Part shown: in pieces, positions 41,665-49,940 of the stretch
How positions within the stretch are numbered: the first letter of the stretch is position 1
How the letters are laid out: the number at the start of each line of letters is the position of its first letter
Source of the DNA: Thermoplasmata archaeon
GTDB taxonomy: Archaea; Thermoplasmatota; Thermoplasmata; Lutacidiplasmatales; UBA184
Reading direction: 5' to 3'
Assembly (NCBI GenBank): GCA_021817605.1
Contig: JAKAUN010000008.1
Span: 62,001 to 126,000 of the forward strand
DNA length: 64,000 nucleotides
The notes under the pieces: model-generated
Seen by the model: the letters and a program-made list of their open reading frames with translations, nothing else
Told to the model about the DNA's origin: nothing
Database searches by the model: none
Position numbers and translations under genes: made by a program

Positions 41665-42704
41665 GCGGCCGACCCGGTCCGTTCCGCCGGCACCCCGCCG
41701 AGGGGACGGAGCGACGTCGCGTCGAGCGCAAAGCGCACGCGGGCGCCGACCCGCAGCTCGTTACCCTCCGGAAGCCCCGAGCGACGGGCGCGCAGCCTAA
41801 GACCGCCGGCCGACAGCTCTACGCTCGTCCCCTCCGGGCCGGGACGGGACGCCTCGACCTCGGCCTCCCAGCCGGGAAGACCGTCGGTGCGGCCGAGGAG
41901 CGGCGCGGGGAAGGCCACGCCCTCCGGTCCGGATCGGGCGAGCAGCCAGGCAGCGAGGCCGCCGCCGAGTTCCTCGAGCCGGGGGCGGGAGTAGAGGTTC
42001 TCGTAGCCGGCGAAACGTGCCGAGAAGCTGTCGGGAGGCCGGTCGATGAGCTCGCGGGCGTCTCCCGAGAAGCGCACCCGGCCGTCCGAGAGGACGACGA
42101 ACCTCTCGGCGAGGGCGAAGGCGAGGACCGGGTCGTGGGTGACCAGGAGGAGCCCGAGACCCTCCTCCCGGCCGAGCTCGCGGAAGATGCGGACGAGCTC
42201 GTCGCGGTCCTCCACGTCGAGCGCATGCGCCGGCTCGTCCCAGAGGAGGAGGTCGGCGTCGGCGGCGAGCGCTCGCGCGAGAGCGACCTTCTGCGCCTCT
42301 CCCGCGCTCAGGCGGGAGGGCTGTCGGGAAGCGAGCGCCTCGAGGCCGAAGCGCCGGAGCAGCCCTCGGACCCGCTCGGGAGTGCCCCTCCTTACGCGGC
42401 GGAGGTCGAGGGGATAGCGGACGTTCTGCTCGACCGAAAGGTGCGGGAAGAGGCCGAGCCCCTGGGGGACGTAGCCGACCGACCGCTCCTCGGGAGGGAA
42501 CCGGACGAGGTCGACGCCGTCCCTCAGGATCCGCCCGCCGGTCGTCGGAACGAAGCCGGCGACGCTGCGGAGGAGCGTCGTCTTCCCGGTCCCCGAGCGG
42601 CCGAGGACGGCGACCGGGAGGCCCGGCGGCAGCTCGAGGTCGATGGGCCCGAGGGTAAACCCTTCCAGGCGGCTCGCAAGGCCCGAGATCGACCAGCGGC
42701 TCAC
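41661..42704 (-). CDS. Molybdate/tungstate ABC transporter, ATP-binding subunit
   Basis: 347 residues from GTG 42704 (GTGA overlap with the permease). Walker A VLGRSGTGKTTLLRS, Q-loop GYVPQGLGLFPHLSV, signature LSAGEAQKVALARAL, Walker B DLLLWDEPAHALD and switch His LLVTHD are all present. The signature LSAGE replaces LSGGE. The C-terminal third (ELSAGGLRLRARRSGLPEG ... VRFALDATSLRPL) is a TOBE-like domain, as in ModC and WtpC. It drives uptake through the permease encoded just upstream. Confidence 0.92.
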   Translation of the reverse strand: MSRWSISGLASRLEGFTLGPIDLELPPGLPVAVLGRSGTGKTTLLRSVAGFVPTTGGRILRDGVDLVRFPPEERSVGYVPQGLGLFPHLSVEQNVRYPLDLRRVRRGTPERVRGLLRRFGLEALASRQPSRLSAGEAQKVALARALAADADLLLWDEPAHALDVEDRDELVRIFRELGREEGLGLLLVTHDPVLAFALAERFVVLSDGRVRFSGDARELIDRPPDSFSARFAGYENLYSRPRLEELGGGLAAWLLARSGPEGVAFPAPLLGRTDGLPGWEAEVEASRPGPEGTSVELSAGGLRLRARRSGLPEGNELRVGARVRFALDATSLRPLGGVPAERTGSAA

Positions 42705-43576
42705 GGGAGGAGCTCCCCCCGGCCCCACGGGAGCCTTCCGGCGCGCTCGCCCAGTCGGACGGCGAGGAAGACGGCGAAGGCGATCAGGAGGAACAGCGAG
42801 CTCACCGCCGCCGCATCCTTGAGGTTGCCGAGCTCGAAGAGGTTGTAGATGTAGACCGAGATCGGCGAGGTCACCGGCCCCTGGTAGGCTCCGGACGGGT
42901 AGATGGTGTAGGCGAGCACGAGGAGGCCGCCGATCTCGCTGACCGCCCGTGCCCAGCTCAGCAGAAGCCCGGCCCCGATCCCCCGAACCGCCAGCGGCAG
43001 CGTGACGGTGAGGAAGGCGGACGAGCGGCTCGCGCCGAGCGAGCGGGAGACCTCCAAGAGCCGCGGGTCGACGGCGCGGAAGGAGAGCTCGCTCGCGAGG
43101 ACCGTGTAGGGCGCGCTCACGAAGACCATCACGAGGACGACCCCGGTGATCGACCCGACCAGCGGAAGCCGAGCCGCCTCGGCCCAGGCGTGCACCGGCG
43201 TGCCGGGAAGGGTGAGCAGAAGGAAGCCGAGGCCGACCAAGAGATGCGGGAGCATCACCGGCAGCGCCACCACGGAGGCGACCACGGAGCGGCCGGGGAA
43301 CGAGCGGCGAGCGAGGACGTAGCCGAGCGGCACGCCAAGCACGAGGGCCACCGCGACGGCGAGCGCCGAGGCGTAGACGGTGAACAGCAAGGAGGTCTCG
43401 ACCCCCTTCTCCGAGGCGACGCGCGCTATCTCGGACGGTGGCGCGAAGGTGAGCAGAGCGACGATCGGCACGACGAAGAGCATCAGGAGCGAGCCCGAGA
43501 GGACGATCTCGAGCACGGTCCACCCGGCGCCCGACCCGGTCGCCCGTCGCCGACGCCCTCCGTCAGGAGCCGTCAC
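42701..43576 (-). CDS. Molybdate/tungstate ABC transporter, permease subunit
   Basis: 291 residues from GTG 43576, which overlaps the stop of the binding-protein gene (GTGA); the frame continues upstream to 43597 but the overlap pattern favours this start. Six hydrophobic segments are visible, from VLEIVLSGSLLMLFVVPIVALL to SLFLLIAFAVFLAV. The cytoplasmic EAA loop is SRSLGASRSSAFLTVTLPL. The family (ModB/WtpB/TupB) forms the membrane channel dimer. Confidence 0.92.
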   Translation of the reverse strand: MTAPDGGRRRRATGSGAGWTVLEIVLSGSLLMLFVVPIVALLTFAPPSEIARVASEKGVETSLLFTVYASALAVAVALVLGVPLGYVLARRSFPGRSVVASVVALPVMLPHLLVGLGFLLLTLPGTPVHAWAEAARLPLVGSITGVVLVMVFVSAPYTVLASELSFRAVDPRLLEVSRSLGASRSSAFLTVTLPLAVRGIGAGLLLSWARAVSEIGGLLVLAYTIYPSGAYQGPVTSPISVYIYNLFELGNLKDAAAVSSLFLLIAFAVFLAVRLGERAGRLPWGRGELLP

Positions 43577-44658
43577 GAGAGATACGCCTCCGCCCACGCG
43601 GGCATCGGGACGAGCTCGGGAGCGATCTCGGAGGGTACCGCGGAGGGCTGGTCGGTCCAGGCCGGAACGATCGGGTCGAACCCTCCGCCCGCGGCGAGGA
43701 GCGCCGAGCCCTGGGAGGAGAGCAGGAGATGGAGGAACGCGACCCCGAGCGACGCGTTGGGCGCGTCGATCGGCACGGTCGCCGCGAACAGGATCGGGGC
43801 GGCGCGGACGACGCTCAGTCCCCCGGCGGCATTGACGATGGCCGTGGAGAGGCCCGCGTAGTCGGCGAGGGCGGCCGCGCTCGTCGCCTCGAGCCCGACG
43901 ATCGGATCGAAGGCGACGTAGGCGAGGTGGTGGGAGACCGCGTAGGATCGATAGGTGAGAAGGGCGCTCACGCTGCCGGTGGCGAGCAGCTCGGCGGCCT
44001 GCGACTCGACGGCGACGTAGGTCGTCGAGGGGTTCGGCCTCGCGAAGCCTCCCGGGGCCCCGGAGTAGAACCGCCCGTAGATCGACGTGAGGTTTCCTCC
44101 GTAGAGGAGGCCCTGGAGCTCGAGGCTGAAGATCTCGTTGTAGCCGTTCGGGTCGATCGAGGCGTTCCAGACGGCGAGCGGGGCCCCTTGGGACCCGGTC
44201 GTCGCGGCGAGGAGCTTCGCGCCCCAGTTCGAGCTGTTGACCCCCTGGAAGGCTCCGAGGCCCGGGTCGTAGGCGAGGACCTCGGGGGTCGAGGCGAAGA
44301 CGACCTCGTAGCCGGCCGCCCCGGGCTCGAGGACGGAGGGGACGAGGCGGAAGTCGGCGACCGCGGCGAGGTCCGCCGCACCGCCGAGGAGGGCGATCTG
44401 GTCGACCACCGAGAGCGAGCCGGTGTAGAGCTGGGCGGCCGACGGGCTCGAGACCCCGGGGGTCTCCCGCGCGAGCTCGGAGGCCAGCTCGGGGAACTGG
44501 GGAGTGAGCGTCCCCGCGGCGAGGAGGCTGAGGGTCCCCGCCGACGCGCCGGCGCCGGGGCCGATCGTGCTGCCCGCGACGCCGGCGCCGGCGACCGCCA
44601 CGAGGAAGGCGAGGAGGACGACCACCGACCGGGGCAGCACGATGTGGGGGATTCCCAC
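43573..44658 (-). CDS. Molybdate/tungstate-binding protein (ModA/WtpA type)
   Basis: Up to 361 residues from GTG 44658; GTG 44640 (residue 7) is an equally good start because a TATA-like CTTTAGCG near 44675 predicts transcription from about 44649. An N-terminal membrane helix (SVVVLLAFLVAVAGAGVAG) serves as signal or anchor; no lipobox Cys is visible. The body follows WtpA-like binding proteins: LSLLAAGTLTPQFPELASELA, ADLAAVADFRLVPSVL, VFASTPEVLAYDP, NPNGYNEIF-type SIDPNGYNEIFSLELQG and FLHLLLSSQGSALL. It should trap the oxyanion outside the cell. Confidence 0.88.
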   Translation of the reverse strand: MGIPHIVLPRSVVVLLAFLVAVAGAGVAGSTIGPGAGASAGTLSLLAAGTLTPQFPELASELARETPGVSSPSAAQLYTGSLSVVDQIALLGGAADLAAVADFRLVPSVLEPGAAGYEVVFASTPEVLAYDPGLGAFQGVNSSNWGAKLLAATTGSQGAPLAVWNASIDPNGYNEIFSLELQGLLYGGNLTSIYGRFYSGAPGGFARPNPSTTYVAVESQAAELLATGSVSALLTYRSYAVSHHLAYVAFDPIVGLEATSAAALADYAGLSTAIVNAAGGLSVVRAAPILFAATVPIDAPNASLGVAFLHLLLSSQGSALLAAGGGFDPIVPAWTDQPSAVPSEIAPELVPMPAWAEAYLS

Positions 44659-44661
44659 ATC
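44641..44661. promoter_or_regulatory. 21-bp palindrome over the modA start, candidate ModE operator
   Basis: GATGTGGG, 5-base spacer, CCCACATC: a perfect 8-bp inverted repeat. It covers the predicted transcription start (about 44649) and the first start codon of the binding-protein gene, where a bound protein would block transcription. The operon's last gene encodes a ModE-like regulator. The arm-spacer geometry (8-5-8) equals that of the glnA-lrp palindrome. Confidence 0.65.
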
Positions 44662-44681
44662 GCTAAAGGCCTGTCGGAGGG

Positions 44682-45047
44682 CTAGAGCTCCGCGCGTCGC
44701 TCGGGCGGAGCGTAGCGGAAGTAGACCCGCCCGACGACGTGCGCGAGGTCGACCTCGCCGAAGGAACGGCTGTCGCGGGTCGGGCCCGGTGCGTCCGAGA
44801 GGGTCGTCACCCAGGTCGTGGGAGGCGGAGGATCCGTCGCGGAGCGCACGGCCGCGACGCGCTTGACCAGCCAGCGGTCCTCCCGCTCGGGATCGACGAC
44901 AACGACCAGCTCGCCGGCCCGGGGGGCGCGGAGGCGGTAGGCTGCCGTATCGACCCTCAGCCGGTCGCCGGGCAGGAGCGTGGGGACCATGCTCTGGTCC
45001 CGGACGACGACCCGGCGGCTGCGGGCCCAGCGCCGGAGGCGTTCCAC
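44682..45047 (-). CDS. sodX: Nickel superoxide dismutase maturation protease (signal peptidase I-like)
   Basis: 121 residues from GTG 45047; a longer frame from GTG 45074 would start before the predicted transcription start. VVVRDQSMVPTLLPGDRLRV contains the nucleophile Ser, DRWLVKRVAAV the catalytic Lys, and DLAHVVGRVYFRY the final conserved box of S26 signal peptidases. There is no membrane helix, as in SodX-type proteases. It is divergent from sodN, whose precursor needs removal of a propeptide to free the His that binds Ni, so this pairing makes the assignment strong. Confidence 0.88.
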   Translation of the reverse strand: MERLRRWARSRRVVVRDQSMVPTLLPGDRLRVDTAAYRLRAPRAGELVVVVDPEREDRWLVKRVAAVRSATDPPPPTTWVTTLSDAPGPTRDSRSFGEVDLAHVVGRVYFRYAPPERRAEL

Positions 45048-45073
45048 CGCCGAGGCCTCCTTGCCCTGCGGCA

Positions 45074-45081
45074 CCTTTATC
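45074..45081. promoter_or_regulatory. Shared divergent TATA element of sodN and sodX
   Basis: CCTTTATC on the plus strand (GATAAAGG on the minus) is centred 27 bases before sodN ATG 45105 and about 30 bases before sodX GTG 45047. One short AT element seems to serve both leaderless genes, whose start codons are only 57 bases apart. Confidence 0.5.
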
Positions 45082-45104
45082 CCACCTCCCTGGCTCGGCG
45101 CGCC

Positions 45105-45638
45105 ATGCTCGCCCGAGCCATCCCTCGCGCCCTCTTCGAACGTTTGGTGGACTCCCTCAGGCCCCCGCGGGAGGTCTACGCCCACTGCGACATCCCCTGC
45201 GGCATCTACGACCCCCACGAAGCGCAGATCTCGGCCCTCACCGTCCTCAGGATGGACCAGCTCATCGCCGAGCTCGCAGCCCCGGCCGCCGACGCGAAGG
45301 CCGAGGAGCGCTCGGCGTACGCCTCCAAGCTCGCGCGCTACACCCTCGTCAAGGAGCAGCACGCCGAGCGGGTCAAGCACGAGGTCCGGGTGATCTGGGG
45401 GGACTACTTCACCGCCGACCACGCGAAGCAGCATCCCCAGCTGGGGGAGCTCACGAACAAGATCCTCAAGCAGGCGAGCAAGGCCCGACAGGGCACGAGC
45501 GTCTCGGACGCCCAGGCGCTGCTCAAGCTCCTCCACGAGTTCTCCGAGGTGTTCTGGAAGACGAAGGGCGCGCAGACCAAGCTCCAGCCCTCGCTCCAGA
45601 AGTCCGGCGGGGAGATCGTCGTACCCGTTAGCGCGTGA
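45105..45638 (+). CDS. sodN: Nickel-containing superoxide dismutase
   Basis: 177 residues from ATG 45105. After a 26-residue propeptide (ending PPREVYA) comes the nickel hook HCDIPCGIYDP (27-37): His27, Cys28 and Cys32 become residues 1, 2 and 6 of the mature enzyme and bind Ni. The rest is the four-helix bundle (ISALTVLRMDQLIAELA, RYTLVKEQHAERVKHEVRVIWGDYF, LLHEFSEVFWKTKG). It converts superoxide to oxygen and peroxide in the cytoplasm. Ni-SOD is best known from Streptomyces, cyanobacteria and marine bacteria and is unusual in archaea. The protease gene sodX is divergent. Confidence 0.95.
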   Translation: MLARAIPRALFERLVDSLRPPREVYAHCDIPCGIYDPHEAQISALTVLRMDQLIAELAAPAADAKAEERSAYASKLARYTLVKEQHAERVKHEVRVIWGDYFTADHAKQHPQLGELTNKILKQASKARQGTSVSDAQALLKLLHEFSEVFWKTKGAQTKLQPSLQKSGGEIVVPVSA

Positions 45639-45672
45639 GCTGCCGCACGAGGGCGGTGCGGCCGGGCGGCGG

Positions 45673-47199
45673 ATGACCGAGTCGCTGCCGCTGGACGGCC
45701 GCTCGCTCACCCTCGAGCAGTTCCTCGCCGTCACGCGGGGCGGCTGCGCGGTCTCGCTGACCCCGGGCTCGATCGCGGCCCTGGCGAGCTCGCGACGGGC
45801 CGTCGAGCGTGCCGTCGCCGCCGGGCGGGCCGTCTACGGGGTCACCACCGGCTTTGGCGCCCTCTCCGAGGTCGTCGTCCCCTCGGCGCGTCTCAAGGAG
45901 CTCCAGGTCTCCCTCGTGCGCAGCCATGCGAGCGGCACCGGCCCGGCCCTCGGCAGCGACGTCGTCCGCGGCATGCTCCTCCTCCGGCTCAACTCGCTCG
46001 CCCGGGGCCTCTCGGGGGTCCGCGTCGAGCTAGCCGAAAGGCTTGCCGAACTTCTCAACCGTGGCCTCACGCCCTACGTTCCCGAGCAGGGGTCGGTCGG
46101 GGCCTCGGGAGACCTCGCCCCTCTCGCCCATCTCGCCCTCGCCGTCCTGGGAGAAGGGGCGTTCGTGGAGCGGGACGGCACCGCGCGGCCCGCGCGCGAG
46201 CTCCTCGAGCGGGAAGGGTTGTCCCCCGTCGAGCTCGTCGAGAAGGAGGGGGTCTCGCTCCTCAACGGGACCTCGCTCATGGCGAGCTATCTTGCCCTCG
46301 GCGTCGCGGACGCCCGCGAGCTGCTGGACGGGGCGACGGTCGCCGCCGCGATGGCGTTCGACGCCCTTCAGGGTTCGCCGGGATCGCTCGACGACAGGCT
46401 CGGAGAGGCGCGCAACGCCCCGGAGGAGCGAAGCGTCGCACGCAGCCTCCGTGCCCTCCTCGAGGGGAGCGGACTCGCGGTAGCCCACTCCCGCTGGAGC
46501 GGCCAGGACCCCTACACGCTCCGCTGCCTCCCCCAGGTCCTCGGGGCGGTCCGGGTCGCCCTCGGCTTGGCCGAGAGCGTGGCGTCGCGCGAGCTCAACG
46601 CGGTCTCGGACAACCCTCTCGTCTTCGAGGGCGACGACTTCGTGAGCGGCGGCAACTTCCACGGGCAGAGCCTGGCCTTCGCCCTCGACGCGCTCGCCCT
46701 CGCGGTGCAGTACCTCGCCGGCTTCTCCGAGCGGCGAACGGCCCGCCTCGTGCACCCCGCGCTCAACCGCGGCCTTCCTGCCTTCCTCGCGCCGGAGCCG
46801 GGAGTCTCGAGCGGGTTCATGGTCCCCCAGTACCTCGCCGCGGCGCTGGTGAACGAGAACACGGCCCTCGTCCATCCGGCGAGCGCGACCAGCCTTCCGA
46901 CCTCCGCGGACCAGGAGGACTACGTCAGCATGGGTGCCTGGGCCGGGGCGAAGCTGCATCGCGTGCTGGCGAACGCCCGACGCGTGGTCGCCGTCGAGTG
47001 GCTGGTCGCCGGCGCGGCGCTCGAGCATCGTCGCCCGAAGGCAGGCGGACGGGGCTCGGAGGCAGCGCTGCGCGCCCTGCGCAGCCGCGTCGGGCCCTGG
47101 GAGCGGGACCGCAGCCCGGCACCGGACATCGCCAAGGTCGCCGACGCTCTCGCGCGGGGGGAGCTCGTCCGCGAGGTGCGCGCCGCCGTCCCGTTCTAG
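45673..47199 (+). CDS. hutH: Histidine ammonia-lyase
   Basis: 508 residues from ATG 45673. It deaminates histidine to urocanate. The prosthetic MIO group forms from Ala-Ser-Gly in GSVGASGDLAPLAHLAL (about residue 145). Other signatures: VYGVTTGFGALSEVVVP, LQVSLVRSHASGTG, QDPYTLRCLPQVLGAV, ELNAVSDNPLVF with GGNFHGQSLAF, and SADQEDYVSMGAWAGAKL. Length is normal. No other hut gene is present. It begins 34 bases after sodN on the same strand and may share its transcript. Confidence 0.95.
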   Translation: MTESLPLDGRSLTLEQFLAVTRGGCAVSLTPGSIAALASSRRAVERAVAAGRAVYGVTTGFGALSEVVVPSARLKELQVSLVRSHASGTGPALGSDVVRGMLLLRLNSLARGLSGVRVELAERLAELLNRGLTPYVPEQGSVGASGDLAPLAHLALAVLGEGAFVERDGTARPARELLEREGLSPVELVEKEGVSLLNGTSLMASYLALGVADARELLDGATVAAAMAFDALQGSPGSLDDRLGEARNAPEERSVARSLRALLEGSGLAVAHSRWSGQDPYTLRCLPQVLGAVRVALGLAESVASRELNAVSDNPLVFEGDDFVSGGNFHGQSLAFALDALALAVQYLAGFSERRTARLVHPALNRGLPAFLAPEPGVSSGFMVPQYLAAALVNENTALVHPASATSLPTSADQEDYVSMGAWAGAKLHRVLANARRVVAVEWLVAGAALEHRRPKAGGRGSEAALRALRSRVGPWERDRSPAPDIAKVADALARGELVREVRAAVPF

Positions 47200-47231
47200 C
47201 CGACCCGGAGATCCCCGGGGGCGACGGCGGG

Positions 47232-47975
47232 CTAGAGGGCGGCGGGACTTTTCGCCTCGGGCTTGTCCGAGATGACGACCTTGTGGGAGGTGAACCGGAC
47301 GACCTCCCCGCAGCTGGGGCAGCCGTACTCGCTGAGCCCGCGGTGGCGCAGCGTGGTGCGGCAGCGAGGGCACGGGATCGGTTGCGCGGTCATGTACGCG
47401 GCGAGGAGCTCCTGCGAGCGGCGATCGCTCGACGGCGCGGCGTTGCGCCTTACCGTCGGCGCCGGGGGACTCGGCGTGGGAGGCGGCGCCGGCGGGGGGG
47501 CGGCGTGGCTCGCCTGCGGCCTTTCGGCGAGGTTGCGCGGCGTGAACAGTCTCCCGCAGTGCGGGCAGACCGAAAGGCTCGGAGAGGCCGAGGCGGCGAG
47601 CGCCACATGGCAGGACGGGCAGAGCGACTTGAGGCCGCCTCCCTGGACGACAGGCGGAGGGGCGTGGAGCGGAGGGCCGAGGTCGACCTGCGGTCGTGCC
47701 ACGGGTCCCGGCGCTGCTGCGCGCGGGTCGACGGGCGGCGGTGGCAGCTTCCAGACGGTCGCCGTCACGGGGACCCATCGGACCACCCGACGGGCCGGAT
47801 CGTAGGCCATCGCGGTCCCCGGCCGGGTGAGCTCCTCGACCAGGAGCTTCTCCACCTTGCGGGGCCTCCAGGAGAGCGCCGCGGCGAGGCCCGGCACGCT
47901 CGTCTCCCTGAGGGAGCGCACCGTGCTGCGAAGGGCCTCCGCGTCGTGGGTGCTGGACCGGAAGAGCGAGACCAT
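47232..47975 (-). CDS. Winged-helix and double zinc-ribbon protein
   Basis: 247 residues from ATG 47975, the second Met of the frame, about 27 bases after the AT-rich minus-strand GTTCTTTTTGTG near 48001-48012. Residues about 5-65 (DAEALRSTVRSLRETSVPGLAAALSWRPRKVEKLLVEEL) look like a winged helix. Then follow a Pro-rich linker, a zinc ribbon (LCPSCHV ... VCPHCGRLF), a second Pro/Ala linker and a C-terminal zinc ribbon (PCPRCRTTL ... GCPSCGEVV). It is probably a transcription-associated or nucleic-acid-binding protein. I do not know the family or partner. Confidence 0.72.
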   Translation of the reverse strand: MVSLFRSSTHDAEALRSTVRSLRETSVPGLAAALSWRPRKVEKLLVEELTRPGTAMAYDPARRVVRWVPVTATVWKLPPPPVDPRAAAPGPVARPQVDLGPPLHAPPPVVQGGGLKSLCPSCHVALAASASPSLSVCPHCGRLFTPRNLAERPQASHAAPPPAPPPTPSPPAPTVRRNAAPSSDRRSQELLAAYMTAQPIPCPRCRTTLRHRGLSEYGCPSCGEVVRFTSHKVVISDKPEAKSPAAL

Positions 47976-48128
47976 CCCCCAAGCTTCCCGCCGGCCCACA
48001 AAAAGAACCTATCGTTCCAGAAGCAGCACGGGGAAGGCACCGGCGGGGCGCCCCCGGTCTCGTGGACCATGCCACCAAGGCATCGTCCCGTCGGTGCCCG
48101 AGGCCATAGCAACTAGGCGGACGGTCGA

Positions 48129-48136
48129 CTATATAC
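48129..48136. promoter_or_regulatory. Symmetric TATA box upstream of the receiver-like gene
   Basis: CTATATAC, strong on both strands. On the plus strand it predicts a start at about 48159, leaving a leader of about 113 bases before ATG 48272, exceptional in this window. The leader contains a direct repeat CCCGAGCGG (48179-48187 and 48203-48211). Confidence 0.6.
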
Positions 48137-48271
48137 CTCACGTCAAAGGTGGAAAACGGGTGGCGCCGGGGTAGGTTTCCCGAGCGGCCGAGGGTTCATC
48201 TACCCGAGCGGAAAGGTCCGTTTGTAGCGGGGCACCGGCCGGGAACCGGTCCGCAGAGAGGGGTGGGCTCG

Positions 48272-48712
48272 ATGCCGTTCTTCGCCGCGCCGGGAGGACC
48301 CTCCGCCGTCGGCGCGGGCGAGGCGGAGAACCCCCCGGTCGTTCTCCTGGTCCGCGACGACGATTTGCGGCTGCTCATCCGCGGGGTCCTCACGCTCTAC
48401 CGCTACCCCGTGGCACTGGAGGGCAGCAGCCCGGAGTCGCTGCGACGGCTCGGCCCTCTCGAGCAGCCCACCGTGCTCATCCTGGACGCAGGCGACGGGA
48501 GCGGAACCTGGCGGGAGGACCTCGCCCAGACGCTCCGCGAGAGCCCGCAACTTCGCGCGGTCGTGCTTTTCCCCGCAGGTGCGGAGGCATCGCGGGCGGA
48601 GGCCGAGGCGCTCGGAGCGCGCGCCACGGTCGTCCGGCCGGTGGTCCTTCGCGAGCTCGTCGCGGCGATCCGCGCGGCCATCGAAGGCTCCTCGGGCTCG
48701 GCCCCGGGCTAG
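48272..48712 (+). CDS. Response-regulator receiver-like domain protein
   Basis: 146 residues from ATG 48272; the open frame extends to 48149 but that part lies before the predicted transcription start. A single receiver-like domain occupies residues about 20-140: VVLLVRDDDLRLLIRGVL (acidic pocket), TVLILDAGDGSG with the potential phosphoacceptor Asp, AVVLFPAG, and ARATVVRPVVLRELVAAI, where the usual Lys-Pro is Arg-Pro. Phosphorylation is therefore uncertain. No output domain and no neighbouring histidine kinase are visible. Confidence 0.7.
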   Translation: MPFFAAPGGPSAVGAGEAENPPVVLLVRDDDLRLLIRGVLTLYRYPVALEGSSPESLRRLGPLEQPTVLILDAGDGSGTWREDLAQTLRESPQLRAVVLFPAGAEASRAEAEALGARATVVRPVVLRELVAAIRAAIEGSSGSAPG

Positions 48713-48796
48713 GATCGGGCCGTTGCTCCGACCCTGCGAACGCCGGCAGCCGCCCGAACCATTCGGGCAGTCCCCCTCCCCGCGGGCCCGACACGA

Positions 48797-49915
48797 CTAG
48801 CGCTTCCCGCGGACAGAGCCGTGAGCCGGCCAGCCAAGAGAGGAGAGGATCTTCTCCGTGGCCCGTGGCAGCGGGAGCCGTTCGAGATCCTTGGGGGTCG
48901 CCCACCTTCGGGTCGGCGTTGGCCCGACCGGCCCGGGATTGCCCGCCCGAAAGACGTGGAGCTCGACCGTGAAGTGGCTGTAGCCGTGGCGCACGATCCC
49001 GGCGGACGAAAGAGTCCCCGGTTCGACCCCGAGCTCCTCGCGCAGCTCTCGTCGTGCCGCCTGTTCCGGCGTTTCCCCGGGCTCGATCTTGCCGCCGGGA
49101 AACTCCCAAAGCCCCCCCAGCAGCCCCGACGACGGTCGACGCTGGAGCAGGAGCCGTCCCTTCCGCTCCAGCACCACGACCGCCGCTCGGACGTGGGGCC
49201 GTCGTCTCGCCGCCGGGACACGGGGAAGGGTCGCAGGGTCCTCGAGCTCCCTCCGAGCGCGACAGTGACGCGCGACCGGACAGATGCCGCAGCGGGGCGC
49301 GGCGGCAGTGCAGATCGTCTCGCCGAGCTCCATGACGGCCTCGTTGAAGTCGGCGGCCCGCTCGTCCGGGAGGACCGACGCGAGCCGGCTCTCGAGCCGG
49401 GAGCGGACCGCCGCGGAGCTGACGAGCCCCTCCTCCCGGGTCCACCTCGCCGCCACGCGCAGCCCGTTCGCCTCGAGGGCGACCACGGGGAGGCCGAAAG
49501 CCAGGGACGCCACGGCCCGGGCGGTGTACGGTCCTACGCCAGGCAGCCTCTCGAGCCCCTCCACGGTGGAGGGCAGACGACCTTCCTGGTCGCGGACGAG
49601 CACGCGGGCCGCCTGACGCAGGCGTCGCGCCCTTCCGTAGTAGCCGGCTCCCTGCCAGAACTTGAGGACCTCGGCCTCCGAGGCCCGGGCGAGGGCCCGG
49701 ACGGTAGGGAACCTTCGGACGAACCGCTCGAAGTAGGGTCTCGCCTGCTCGACGCGGGTCTGCTGGAGCAGCACTTCGGAGACCCAGACACGGTACGGGT
49801 CGCGGGCGGAGCGCCAGGGGAGGGGCCGGCGATGAGTGCCGAACCACCGCAGAAGGTCGTAGGCGAGACGAGGCGAAACTCCCGAAGAGGTGCCGGCGCG
49901 CCGGGCCGGGCTCAT
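48797..49915 (-). CDS. mutY: A/G-specific adenine glycosylase MutY with NUDIX-like C-terminal domain
   Basis: 372 residues. It should remove adenine paired with 8-oxoguanine. N-terminal domain: PLPWRSARDPYRVWVSEVLLQQT with catalytic Glu47, helix-hairpin-helix LERLPGVGPYTARAVASLAFG, and the 4Fe-4S cluster C-x6-C-x2-C-x5-C in ICTAAAPRCGICPVARHC. C-terminal domain: LLQRRPSSGLLGGLWEFPGG, NUDIX-like, reads the 8-oxoG. The motif LDGNV that provides the catalytic Asp reads LEANG, so Asp is Glu148. A promoter at 49941-49949 serves this gene and trx divergently. Confidence 0.9.
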   Translation of the reverse strand: MSPARRAGTSSGVSPRLAYDLLRWFGTHRRPLPWRSARDPYRVWVSEVLLQQTRVEQARPYFERFVRRFPTVRALARASEAEVLKFWQGAGYYGRARRLRQAARVLVRDQEGRLPSTVEGLERLPGVGPYTARAVASLAFGLPVVALEANGLRVAARWTREEGLVSSAAVRSRLESRLASVLPDERAADFNEAVMELGETICTAAAPRCGICPVARHCRARRELEDPATLPRVPAARRRPHVRAAVVVLERKGRLLLQRRPSSGLLGGLWEFPGGKIEPGETPEQAARRELREELGVEPGTLSSAGIVRHGYSHFTVELHVFRAGNPGPVGPTPTRRWATPKDLERLPLPRATEKILSSLGWPAHGSVRGKR

Positions 49916-49940
49916 TTCCCGGTCTCCAGACGAAACACAT

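Noticed and set aside
48010..48108. A 32-codon minus-strand ORF (starting MASGTDGTMPWW) with leaderless spacing from the symmetric TATA at 48129-48136
   Set aside because: Composition and the Trp-rich start are not persuasive, no homologue is known to me, and the TATA is explained by the plus-strand gene.
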